This document shows, one piece after another, positions 1 to 5,083 of a stretch of 5,083 nucleotides of DNA. How positions within the stretch are numbered: the first letter of the stretch is position 1; every line of letters begins with the position of its first letter. Source of the DNA: Actinomycetota bacterium. Its GTDB lineage: Bacteria; Actinomycetota; Acidimicrobiia; Acidimicrobiales; Microtrichaceae. The notes beneath the pieces are model-generated. The model made no database searches, had not been told where the DNA came from, and was given only the letters and a program-made list of their open reading frames with translations. A program made the translations under genes and the position numbers. Location: assembly GCA_005777415.1 (NCBI GenBank), contig SXMI01000289.1, forward strand, positions 1 to 5,083. The letters run 5' to 3'.

Positions 1-2
1 CA

Positions 3-596
3 TCACGGCCGGTAGCGGAGCATCCGGCCGTAGCCGATCACCCGGCCGAGCGCGACGAGCCCCGTCTCACGGGCCAGCTCGGCCGGCGAGCCACCGGTGG
101 TGCTCGGCGAGGTGACCGCGTCCATGCCGAGTTCGTCGGCGATCCCCTCCAACCGGGCGTTGTGGTACCCGTCGGACACCAACGTGATCGGGCCGACGCC
201 CTCGGCGTCCAGGATCCGGTCGGCCGCCGCGAGCGACTCCCAGGTGCTGTCCCCGTCATCGACGATGGTCAACGCGGACTCGGGGACGCCCTGACCCCGC
301 AGGTAGGTGAAGCCGGCGAACGCCTCGGTGAACCGGTCACCGGGCTGCTTCGAGCCGGTCAGCACGATCCGCGGTGCCACCCCCTGCTCCCAGAGCGTCC
401 GGGCATGGTCGAGTCGTCCCCGCAGCACCGGCGACGGCCGGCCGTCGTACTGCGCCGCACCCAGCACCACGATCGCATCAGCCGGTCGACGGTCGTCGCG
501 CTGCGAGGCGACCTGCACCTGCACGAACGTCACCGTCAGGTAGGCCACCAGCACCGCCGCCGCAGCGACGGCGAGGCGGACGCCCCAGCGGATCAC
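3..596 (-). CDS. DUF218/YdcF-family membrane-anchored protein (SanA/YdcF-like)
   Basis: A 197-residue protein with one N-terminal hydrophobic segment (about residues 6-22, Ala/Val/Leu-rich, preceded by basic residues) and then a DUF218 domain (about 40-170). The fold signatures are AIVVLGAA at 41-48, an Arg-rich GRLDHA stretch at about 60-65, the strand-loop IVLTGS at 77-82, EA at 91-92, GVP at 103-105, STWES at 117-121 and the strand ITLVSDGYHNARL. DUF218 proteins such as YdcF and SanA are linked to nucleotide binding and envelope integrity, but their reaction is mostly unknown, so I give no substrate. The GTG start at 596 is chosen because its GTGA overlaps the gltX stop and a GGAGG lies ten bases upstream. 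The anchor implies a membrane location; whether the domain faces outward is inferred. The position that is usually NTxEN in the family reads STWES here. The stop codon at 5-3 is followed at once by a possible next start at the window edge. Confidence 0.88.
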   Translation of the reverse strand: MIRWGVRLAVAAAAVLVAYLTVTFVQVQVASQRDDRRPADAIVVLGAAQYDGRPSPVLRGRLDHARTLWEQGVAPRIVLTGSKQPGDRFTEAFAGFTYLRGQGVPESALTIVDDGDSTWESLAAADRILDAEGVGPITLVSDGYHNARLEGIADELGMDAVTSPSTTGGSPAELARETGLVALGRVIGYGRMLRYRP

Positions 597-2017
597 GACC
601 CGGCGTCCTCCAGCCGCTCGAGCGCCACGCCGATCCGACGCAGGCACTCCTCCCGGCCCAGCGCCTCCATGGACTCGAACAGCGGCAGGCCGACCCGCCG
701 ACCCGTCAACGCCACCCGCAGCGGGGTCTGGAACTTCCGGAGCTTGACGTCCAACTCCTCGGCGAGCGCCGAGGTCCGCTCGTGCAGGTCGGCGGAACGC
801 CACGGCCAGTCGGGCATGCGCTCGGCGAGCACCCCCAACCATGCCGGCGCGTCGTCGGCCATGGCGGCGGCCCAGGCGCCCTCGTCCACCGGCGGGTCCT
901 CCACGAAGAGGAACTCGACCAGGTCCGGGACCTCGGACAGGGTCTCGACCCGCACCTGCACGTCGGCGGCGACCCCGGCGAACGTCTCGTCCCGGAACCG
1001 GTCGGCCCAGGGCGTCGCCTCCAGGAACGGCCGGGCACGCGCCAGGAAGTGGGCCGAGCCGAGCGCCCGGATGTGTTCGGCGTCGACGTGGCGGAGCTTG
1101 GCGACGTCGAAGGTCGCCGAGGACTCCCCCACGTCGGCGATGCGGAACACCGGCGGGAACTCCGCCAGCGGATCGGTCCGTACCTCGACCCCGTCCGGCG
1201 GACCCCAACCGAGGAGCGCCAGGTGGTTCACCATCGCCTCGCCCAGGAACCCACGGTCCCGGTAGTCGAGCAGCGACACGTCGTCCCGCCGCTTGGACAG
1301 CTTCTTGCGCTGCTCGTTGACGATCAGCGGCAGGTGGGCGAAGCGCAGGTCGTCGACGGGAGCGCCGAGCGCTCGGCGCAGCAGCAGGTACTTCGGCGTC
1401 ACGTTCACCAGGTCCTCGCCCCGGATCACGTCGGTGACGCGCATGTAGACGTCGTCGACCACGTTGGCGATGAAGAACGTGGGTGAACCGTCCGCCCGGC
1501 GGATCACGAAGTCCTCGATGTGCTCCAGGTCGAAGGTGATGTCGCCACGCACCTCGTCCTGCCATCCGACCGACGACACCCCGAGAGCGGCCTCGTCGAC
1601 CCGGAACCGCACCGCCCGGCCGTCCCCCGGCCCGAGTCCCCGGTCGCGGTCGGCCACGTCGTACGCCCGACCACCGGTGCGGTCCCGGTCGGACTCGGCC
1701 ACGGGGTCCGACCAGTAGGCCAGCCCGGCGGCGAGGAGCTGCTCCACCGCCTCCTGGTGGGCGTCGAGTCGGGCCGACTGGCGGACCGGCGGTTCGTCCC
1801 AGTCCAGACCCATCCACTCGAGCGCCTCGAACACCACGTCGACCAGCTCGGGTCGGGACCGCTCCAGGTCGGTGTCCTCGATCCGCAGCAGGAACGTGCC
1901 GCCGACACTCCGGGCGGCCAGCCAGTTGAACAGGGCGGTCCGGGCGCTGCCGAGGTGCAGGTAACCGGTCGGGGCCGGGGCGAAGCGCATCCGGCGCTCG
2001 GCTGGGGATTCGCTCAC
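593..2017 (-). CDS. gltX: Glutamyl-tRNA synthetase (GluRS)
   Basis: A complete 474-residue class I aminoacyl-tRNA synthetase, close to the usual bacterial GluRS length. It charges tRNA(Glu) with glutamate in the cytoplasm. If the organism has GatCAB it probably also charges tRNA(Gln), which is inference. Visible landmarks are the N-terminal RFAPAPTGYLHLGSART with the HIGH-type motif HLGS (21-24), LRIEDTD (44-50), the conserved VRGDITFD (166-173), VIRGEDL (197-203), and the KMSKS-type KLSKR (239-243). An all-helical anticodon-binding region runs to the C-terminus. The full C-terminal half argues against the short GluQ-RS paralogue. Only one cysteine is present, near the C-terminus, so the Cys-based zinc site of E. 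coli GluRS is absent. The GTG at 2017 is preferred because a TANNNT box sits six bases upstream; an ATG at 1990 (nine residues later) is the alternative. The stop overlaps the next gene by four bases. Confidence 0.96.
   Translation of the reverse strand: MSESPAERRMRFAPAPTGYLHLGSARTALFNWLAARSVGGTFLLRIEDTDLERSRPELVDVVFEALEWMGLDWDEPPVRQSARLDAHQEAVEQLLAAGLAYWSDPVAESDRDRTGGRAYDVADRDRGLGPGDGRAVRFRVDEAALGVSSVGWQDEVRGDITFDLEHIEDFVIRRADGSPTFFIANVVDDVYMRVTDVIRGEDLVNVTPKYLLLRRALGAPVDDLRFAHLPLIVNEQRKKLSKRRDDVSLLDYRDRGFLGEAMVNHLALLGWGPPDGVEVRTDPLAEFPPVFRIADVGESSATFDVAKLRHVDAEHIRALGSAHFLARARPFLEATPWADRFRDETFAGVAADVQVRVETLSEVPDLVEFLFVEDPPVDEGAWAAAMADDAPAWLGVLAERMPDWPWRSADLHERTSALAEELDVKLRKFQTPLRVALTGRRVGLPLFESMEALGREECLRRIGVALERLEDAGS
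607..611 (-). promoter_or_regulatory. Shine-Dalgarno site for the ydcF-like gene
   Basis: The minus strand reads GGAGG here, ten bases before the GTG at 596 and inside the 3' end of gltX. It supports the GTG start. It is the only strong Shine-Dalgarno seen before a start in the window, which fits an internal operon gene that cannot be leaderless. Confidence 0.6.
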
Positions 2018-2029
2018 GTGGCCACGGTA
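2018..2029 (-). promoter_or_regulatory. Predicted -10 box of a leaderless gltX promoter
   Basis: On the minus strand TACCGT (2029-2024) fits the TANNNT -10 consensus. It is followed by six bases and then the GTG start at 2017. That spacing puts transcription initiation on or next to the start codon, and no Shine-Dalgarno is visible upstream, so a leaderless mRNA is the simplest reading. No convincing -35 hexamer is visible. The transcript would carry gltX and the ydcF-like gene. Confidence 0.55.
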
Positions 2030-2058
2030 GTGGTCGGACGGGACGACGGATCGGCTCC

Positions 2059-2070
2059 TACCATGGCCGG
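2059..2070 (+). promoter_or_regulatory. Predicted -10 box of a leaderless L,D-transpeptidase promoter
   Basis: TACCAT at 2059-2064 fits TANNNT and is followed by GGCCGG and the GTG start at 2071. The spacing is the same six bases as for the divergent gltX promoter. No Shine-Dalgarno is present. The -35 region would lie near 2034-2042 and has no clear consensus. The two -10 boxes are 29 bp apart back to back, so polymerase binding at one could hinder the other. Confidence 0.55.
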
Positions 2071-3129
2071 GTGACCGACGAGCCGGAGGACCCGACACCG
2101 GAGGACCCGACACCGGAGGACGCGGCGGAACCGGCCACCGACGAGCCGGCAGCCGACGAGTCGCCCACCGACGGAGACCAGTTCGGCTTCCGCTTCGAAC
2201 CCGGCGGCGCCGACGCGGCCGAACCGGTGACCGATCGCCGGCCCGACACCCGACGGGTCGCTGTGGTGATCGCCGCCCTGGTGGCCCTGGCGGTGGTCGG
2301 AGTCGGCTCGTTCGCGCTGACCCGGGGCGAGGACCCACCACCGGCCACCACGACGTCCACATCCACGTCGACGACGACCTCGACGACCATCTCGCCGGCG
2401 GTCGTGGTGGCCACGGCGACCCAGCCCAGCATCCAGGTCTCCTCCACTCCCCCGGCCGACTGGGACACCGCCGCCACCGCGGTCCGCTACGGGCCACCAC
2501 CGCCACCCTCCAGCGGCGACGAGCTGGCCGGCGCCGGTGAGGCGCTCCCACCGCTCCCCCGGGACGACTACCCCATCGACGGCCGCCGGGTGACGCCCGC
2601 CGGCTGGGTGTTCTCGAACCCCACCTCGCTCGGCAACCCGTTCGTCATGCTCGTCACCGAACAGCGCGGCGACCACCTTCAGGTCCAGGTACCCGTCCGT
2701 CCGAACGGTACGGTGGGCTACGTCCGGGCCGACGAGGTGGAGCTGAGGACCATGGCCCAGCGGGTCGAGGTCGACATCTCCGACCGACGACTGCGGTTCC
2801 TCGACGGCGACGTCCTCGTCGCCGAGACCAGCGTGGTCGTCGGCACCGACGAGACCCGCACCCCGACCGGCAGGTTCTACGTGACGGACCGGGTGACCCA
2901 GGACGACCCGGACGGGTTCTTCGGGCCGCTGGTCTTCGCCACGAGCGCCTACAGCGAGCAGCTCGACGAGTTCGACGAGGGCGCCCCGGTGATCGCCTTC
3001 CACGGCACCAGCCGACCGGACCTGATCCCCTCCGCCGCCTCCAACGGCTGCATCCGGCTCCCGAACGAGGTCATCACGTTGATCGGCGACCGGCTGCAGC
3101 TCGGCGCCCGGGTCGACATCACCCCCTGA
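2071..3129 (+). CDS. L,D-transpeptidase (YkuD domain), membrane-anchored
   Basis: A 352-residue protein built as a type II membrane protein. Residues 1-62 form an acidic Pro/Glu/Asp/Thr-rich cytoplasmic tail ending in basic RRPDTRR. Residues 63-83 are a hydrophobic anchor. Residues 85-170 are a Thr/Ser then Pro-rich linker. Residues about 171-226 look like an SH3-type wall-binding segment (RPNGTVGYVRADEV). Residues 229-352 are the YkuD catalytic domain, including TPTGRFYV (274-281). Catalytic His311 (FHGT) and Cys327 (SNGCIRL) are 16 residues apart, as in compact YkuD domains. Cys327 is the only cysteine in the protein. These enzymes make 3-3 peptide cross-links in peptidoglycan or attach other molecules to it; which one applies here cannot be read from the sequence. 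The residue before Gly-Cys is Asn325, where the textbook motif has His. The GTG start is supported by the -10 box six bases upstream. It is divergent from gltX and convergent with the next gene, so it is probably a single-gene transcript. Confidence 0.93.
   Translation: MTDEPEDPTPEDPTPEDAAEPATDEPAADESPTDGDQFGFRFEPGGADAAEPVTDRRPDTRRVAVVIAALVALAVVGVGSFALTRGEDPPPATTTSTSTSTTTSTTISPAVVVATATQPSIQVSSTPPADWDTAATAVRYGPPPPPSSGDELAGAGEALPPLPRDDYPIDGRRVTPAGWVFSNPTSLGNPFVMLVTEQRGDHLQVQVPVRPNGTVGYVRADEVELRTMAQRVEVDISDRRLRFLDGDVLVAETSVVVGTDETRTPTGRFYVTDRVTQDDPDGFFGPLVFATSAYSEQLDEFDEGAPVIAFHGTSRPDLIPSAASNGCIRLPNEVITLIGDRLQLGARVDITP
2086..2121 (+). repeat. 15-bp tandem repeat in the L,D-transpeptidase N-terminus
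   Basis: GAGGACCCGACACCG occurs twice exactly (2086-2100 and 2101-2115), followed by a partial third copy, GAGGAC. In frame it encodes repeated EDPTP units in the acidic cytoplasmic tail. The length is a multiple of three, so copy-number change would lengthen or shorten the tail without a frameshift. Confidence 0.85.
2344..2394 (+). repeat. Low-complexity Thr/Ser-coding tract
   Basis: This stretch encodes a run of almost only Thr and Ser (residues 92-107) just outside the membrane anchor. It is built from alternating ACG/ACC/TCC/TCG codons. It most likely forms a flexible, possibly glycosylated spacer that lets the catalytic domain reach into the wall; the glycosylation is speculation. Confidence 0.7.
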
Positions 3130-3155
3130 CCGAACCGCCGGGGGGACCGCTCGTC

Positions 3156-3683
3156 TCAGACGTCGAGGTCCAGGCAGGACCGCCAGTCGGCGCGATGGCG
3201 CTCCTCGATCTGGGCGTGCGGGAGCCGCAGGACGTCCTCGGGCGCCGAGTCCGCGACCCGGCGCAGGTCCGAGTAGTTGTGCCGCAGGTGTACCTCGTCG
3301 AACCAGCCCGGCCGGATCCCGGCCAGCTCGGGGTCGACCCGGTCGTCGAGGAACCCCCAGACGATCAGACCGACCTGGACGTCGAACAGGACCGGCGCCC
3401 GACCGAACAGCCCGGACCGCTTGGTGGCGATCGCCGTGGCGCCGGCCAGGGCATCGGCCTCGTGCTCGCCGTCGAGCAGCGTCAGGCGCCCCTCGAACCG
3501 CCGGGCCAGCTTGAGGGCGTACCCCTGGTCGGGCCCCGGCGTGCCGAGCCGTTCCCCCTCGGGCTGCAGGCCCGGGACCTCCCCGGGACGGTCCGCCGTC
3601 CACGACCCCTCCCGCCGGGGCGGCGAGGTGTAGCTGCGGACGGTCTGGGTCGGACTGGTAGGGACGTACCGGGGTGCTGCCAT
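3156..3683 (-). CDS. Uncharacterised protein, 175 aa
   Basis: I do not recognise a named family. The predicted protein is soluble: there is no signal peptide and no clear membrane segment. The first 50 residues are Pro-, Arg- and Gly-rich and probably disordered (PRYVPTSPTQTVRSYTSPP). The sequence GPDQGYALKLARRF (50-63) follows. A mixed Ala-rich and hydrophobic core (about 74-112, including EHEADALAGA and VLFDVQVGLIVWGFLDD) leads into a charged C-terminal part with His/Arg/Asp/Glu (FDEVHLRHNYSDLRRVADSAPEDVLRLPHAQIEERH). Normal amino-acid composition and codon bias in this frame support a real gene. The ATG at 3683 is the chosen start; a TACGAT box lies nine bases upstream. It lies 37 bases downstream of cimA on the same strand, so it could be co-transcribed with cimA or use its own promoter. 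It converges with the L,D-transpeptidase gene across 26 bases. Confidence 0.8.
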   Translation of the reverse strand: MAAPRYVPTSPTQTVRSYTSPPRREGSWTADRPGEVPGLQPEGERLGTPGPDQGYALKLARRFEGRLTLLDGEHEADALAGATAIATKRSGLFGRAPVLFDVQVGLIVWGFLDDRVDPELAGIRPGWFDEVHLRHNYSDLRRVADSAPEDVLRLPHAQIEERHRADWRSCLDLDV

Positions 3684-3698
3684 GCGGCGCCGATCGTA
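3684..3698 (-). promoter_or_regulatory. Possible -10 box for the 175-aa gene
   Basis: Minus-strand TACGAT (3698-3693) matches TANNNT and lies nine bases before the ATG at 3683, with no Shine-Dalgarno between. It would give a leaderless or nearly leaderless message. No -35 at normal spacing is clear. The short distance to cimA means read-through is equally possible. Confidence 0.4.
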
Positions 3699-3720
3699 CC
3701 CCGGAGCCGGGCGGGAGCCG

Positions 3721-5083
3721 TCAGCCGGTGGCCGTCGTGTCGTCGGCGTGCAGCAGACCGAACACGATGCCGTCGGTCAGCGCCCGCCAGGACGCCTCGA
3801 TGATGTTGGGCGAGACCCCGGTGGTCGTCCACGCCGCCTCGCCGTCGGTGAAGTCCACCAGCACCCGCACGACCGCCCCGGTGGCCGCCAGGCCGGGACC
3901 GGTCGGGCCGTCGAGCACCCGGACCCGGAAGTCCGTGAGCCGGATCCGGTCCAGCGCCGGGTACCGGGTGCTCAGCGCTGCGCGCAGCGCCTCGTCGAGC
4001 GCGTTCACCGGGCCGTTGCCCTCACCCACCGCCGCAACCCGTTCCGAGTCCACCCAGACCTTGACGGTCGCCTCGGTGGAGGTCTGCACCTCGTCGCCGG
4101 CACCGACCGGGCCATCGGGGTCGTCGGTGAGCGGGACCGCCCGGTGGTACGAGGACACCCGGTAGGCCTCGACCCGGAAGTACGGCTGCGCCCACCCGGT
4201 GGCGGCCCGCATGAGCAGCTCGAGCGAGGCATCGGCCGCCTCGAAGACGTACCCCTCGGCCTCCAGCTGCTTGAGCCGCTCGGTCAGCTCCGCCGCCGCC
4301 CGGTCGTCCAGGTCCACACCGAACTCGGCCGCCTTCATGGCCGTTCCCGAGCGGCCGCCCAGGTCCGACACGAGGACCCGGGTCCGGTTGCCGACAGTCG
4401 TCGGGTCGACGTGCTCGTAGCTCTCGTTGCCCGCCTTGCCGAGCGCCGAGGTGTGCAGCCCGCCCTTGTGGGCGAACGCCGACGAGCCCACGTACGGGTC
4501 CGCCGGGTGGGGCGGCAGGTTCACGAGCTCCGCAACGTGGCGCGACACCGAGGTGAGCCGCTCGAGCCGGCCCTCGGGCAGGGTCGCCACGCCCAGCTTG
4601 AGCGTCAGGTCGGGGATCACCGTCATCAGGTTGGCGTTGCCCGTCCGCTCGCCGTAGCCGTTGACCGTCCCCTGCACCTGCGTGGCACCGGCCACGACCG
4701 CCGCCACCGAGTTGGCCACGGCGCACCCGGAGTCGTTCTGGGTGTGGATCCCGACCTGCAGGCCGCCGAAGTGGCGGACCACCTGGTCCGTGAGCTCCTG
4801 CACCTGATGGGGCAGCGACCCGCCGTTGGTGTCGCAGAGCACCAGGCAGGACGCCCCGGCGGTCGCAGCCGCCTCCAGCACCCGGTAGGCGTACTCCGGG
4901 TTCGCCCGCAGTCCGTCGAAGCAGTGCTCGGCGTCGAAGAAGACCCGCAGGCCGGCACCGACCAGGAACCGCACCGAGTCCTCGACCATCGCCACGCCCT
5001 CGTCCAGCGTGGTGCCCAACGCCTCGGTGACGTGGAAGTCCCAGGACTTGCCGACGATGCAGACCGTCCCGACGCCCGCACCG
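3721..5083 (-). CDS. cimA: Citramalate synthase, N-terminus beyond the window
   Basis: The frame is open to the right edge and gives 453 residues; the family is usually about 520-540, so some 70-90 N-terminal residues, including the first metal-ligand Asp motif, are outside. CimA condenses pyruvate with acetyl-CoA to (R)-citramalate, the first step of the threonine-independent isoleucine route. Numbering visible residues, CimA-type landmarks are GKSWDFHVTEALGTTLDE (11-28), DAEHCFDG (50-57), LCDTNGGSLPHQ (82-93), HTQND (113-117), VQGTVNGYGERTGNAN (136-151) and AFAHKGGLHTSALGK (202-216). A C-terminal LeuA-type allosteric domain (about 307-445) follows, typically the site of isoleucine feedback. 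GKSWD, DAEHCFDG and the GYGERTGNAN form point to CimA rather than LeuA or homocitrate synthase. The second His of the family's HxH metal motif is Gln115. A TTG at 5019 is in frame, but conserved sequence continues upstream of it, so it is not the start. Confidence 0.95.
   Translation of the reverse strand, partial: GAGVGTVCIVGKSWDFHVTEALGTTLDEGVAMVEDSVRFLVGAGLRVFFDAEHCFDGLRANPEYAYRVLEAAATAGASCLVLCDTNGGSLPHQVQELTDQVVRHFGGLQVGIHTQNDSGCAVANSVAAVVAGATQVQGTVNGYGERTGNANLMTVIPDLTLKLGVATLPEGRLERLTSVSRHVAELVNLPPHPADPYVGSSAFAHKGGLHTSALGKAGNESYEHVDPTTVGNRTRVLVSDLGGRSGTAMKAAEFGVDLDDRAAAELTERLKQLEAEGYVFEAADASLELLMRAATGWAQPYFRVEAYRVSSYHRAVPLTDDPDGPVGAGDEVQTSTEATVKVWVDSERVAAVGEGNGPVNALDEALRAALSTRYPALDRIRLTDFRVRVLDGPTGPGLAATGAVVRVLVDFTDGEAAWTTTGVSPNIIEASWRALTDGIVFGLLHADDTTATG

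Noticed and set aside
162..1486. Long open frames on the plus strand opposite gltX and the ydcF-like gene
   Set aside because: They are antisense to well-recognised genes and their translations are Arg/Pro/Ser-rich with no family motif. This is the usual effect of few stop codons in very GC-rich DNA.
597..1817. Upstream extension of the ydcF-like frame into gltX (to about 604 residues)
   Set aside because: The extra part is Arg/Gly/Pro-rich out-of-frame gltX sequence. The GTG at 596 with its Shine-Dalgarno and the four-base overlap explains the real start.
2063..2074. Mini-ORF ATG GCC GGG TGA just before the L,D-transpeptidase start
   Set aside because: The ATG overlaps the predicted -10 box, so it would lie upstream of the transcription start and not be in the mRNA. 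Three codons occur easily by chance.
2018..2551. Upstream extension of the gltX frame through the promoter region and the opposite gene
   Set aside because: GluRS homology starts right after the GTG at 2017 (RFAPAPTG begins ten residues in). The upstream translation is low-complexity Arg/Pro/Ser sequence antisense to the L,D-transpeptidase gene.
3121..3145. Possible bidirectional terminator between the convergent genes
   Set aside because: CCCCC (3122-3126) could pair with the G run at 3140-3145, but the stem is only five base pairs with a loop of about 13 and no T tract. That is too weak to call.
2014..3603. A 529-codon minus-strand open frame across the L,D-transpeptidase gene
   Set aside because: It lies antisense to a clear YkuD enzyme and out of frame with the 175-aa gene. 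Its Gly/Arg/Val-rich composition mirrors the opposite strand, so it is a shadow frame.
3703..3720. Repeated GGAGCCG (3703-3709 and 3714-3720) between cimA and the 175-aa gene
   Set aside because: A seven-base direct repeat in GC-rich sequence has a high chance of occurring randomly, and there is no further symmetry to suggest an operator.

Overview
The window is very GC-rich (roughly 70% by eye). It has tightly packed genes, GTG starts, and promoters whose -10 hexamer lies only 6-9 bases from the start codon. Together with the style of the proteins (a Thr/Ser-linker L,D-transpeptidase, an actinobacterial-looking GluRS and a citramalate synthase), this suggests a high-GC actinobacterium. My impression is the Acidimicrobiia or a close relative, but no search was possible.

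Layout from left to right. (1) Positions 3-596, minus: a small membrane-anchored DUF218/YdcF-type protein. (2) Positions 593-2017, minus: a full-length glutamyl-tRNA synthetase, gltX. The gltX stop and the ydcF-like start overlap by four bases (GTGA), so the two form an operon transcribed leftward; it may continue past the left edge. (3) Positions 2018-2070: a 53-bp divergent promoter region. Each strand carries a TANNNT -10 box exactly six bases before a GTG start, as expected for leaderless mRNAs. (4) Positions 2071-3129, plus: an L,D-transpeptidase (YkuD) with a long acidic cytoplasmic tail, one membrane anchor, a Thr/Ser/Pro linker, an SH3-like region and the catalytic domain. (5) Positions 3156-3683, minus, convergent with (4): a 175-residue protein of unknown function. 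(6) From 3721 to the right edge, minus: citramalate synthase, cimA, missing its N-terminus because the window ends.

The genes cover translation (GluRS), cell-wall cross-linking (L,D-transpeptidase), envelope or sugar metabolism (YdcF-like) and isoleucine biosynthesis (CimA). They look like ordinary chromosomal housekeeping genes. I see no mobile element, CRISPR array, tRNA, rRNA or obvious new multi-gene system. The points most worth a second look are a Gln in place of a metal-binding His in CimA, the mirror-image leaderless promoter pair, and the uncharacterised protein next to cimA.
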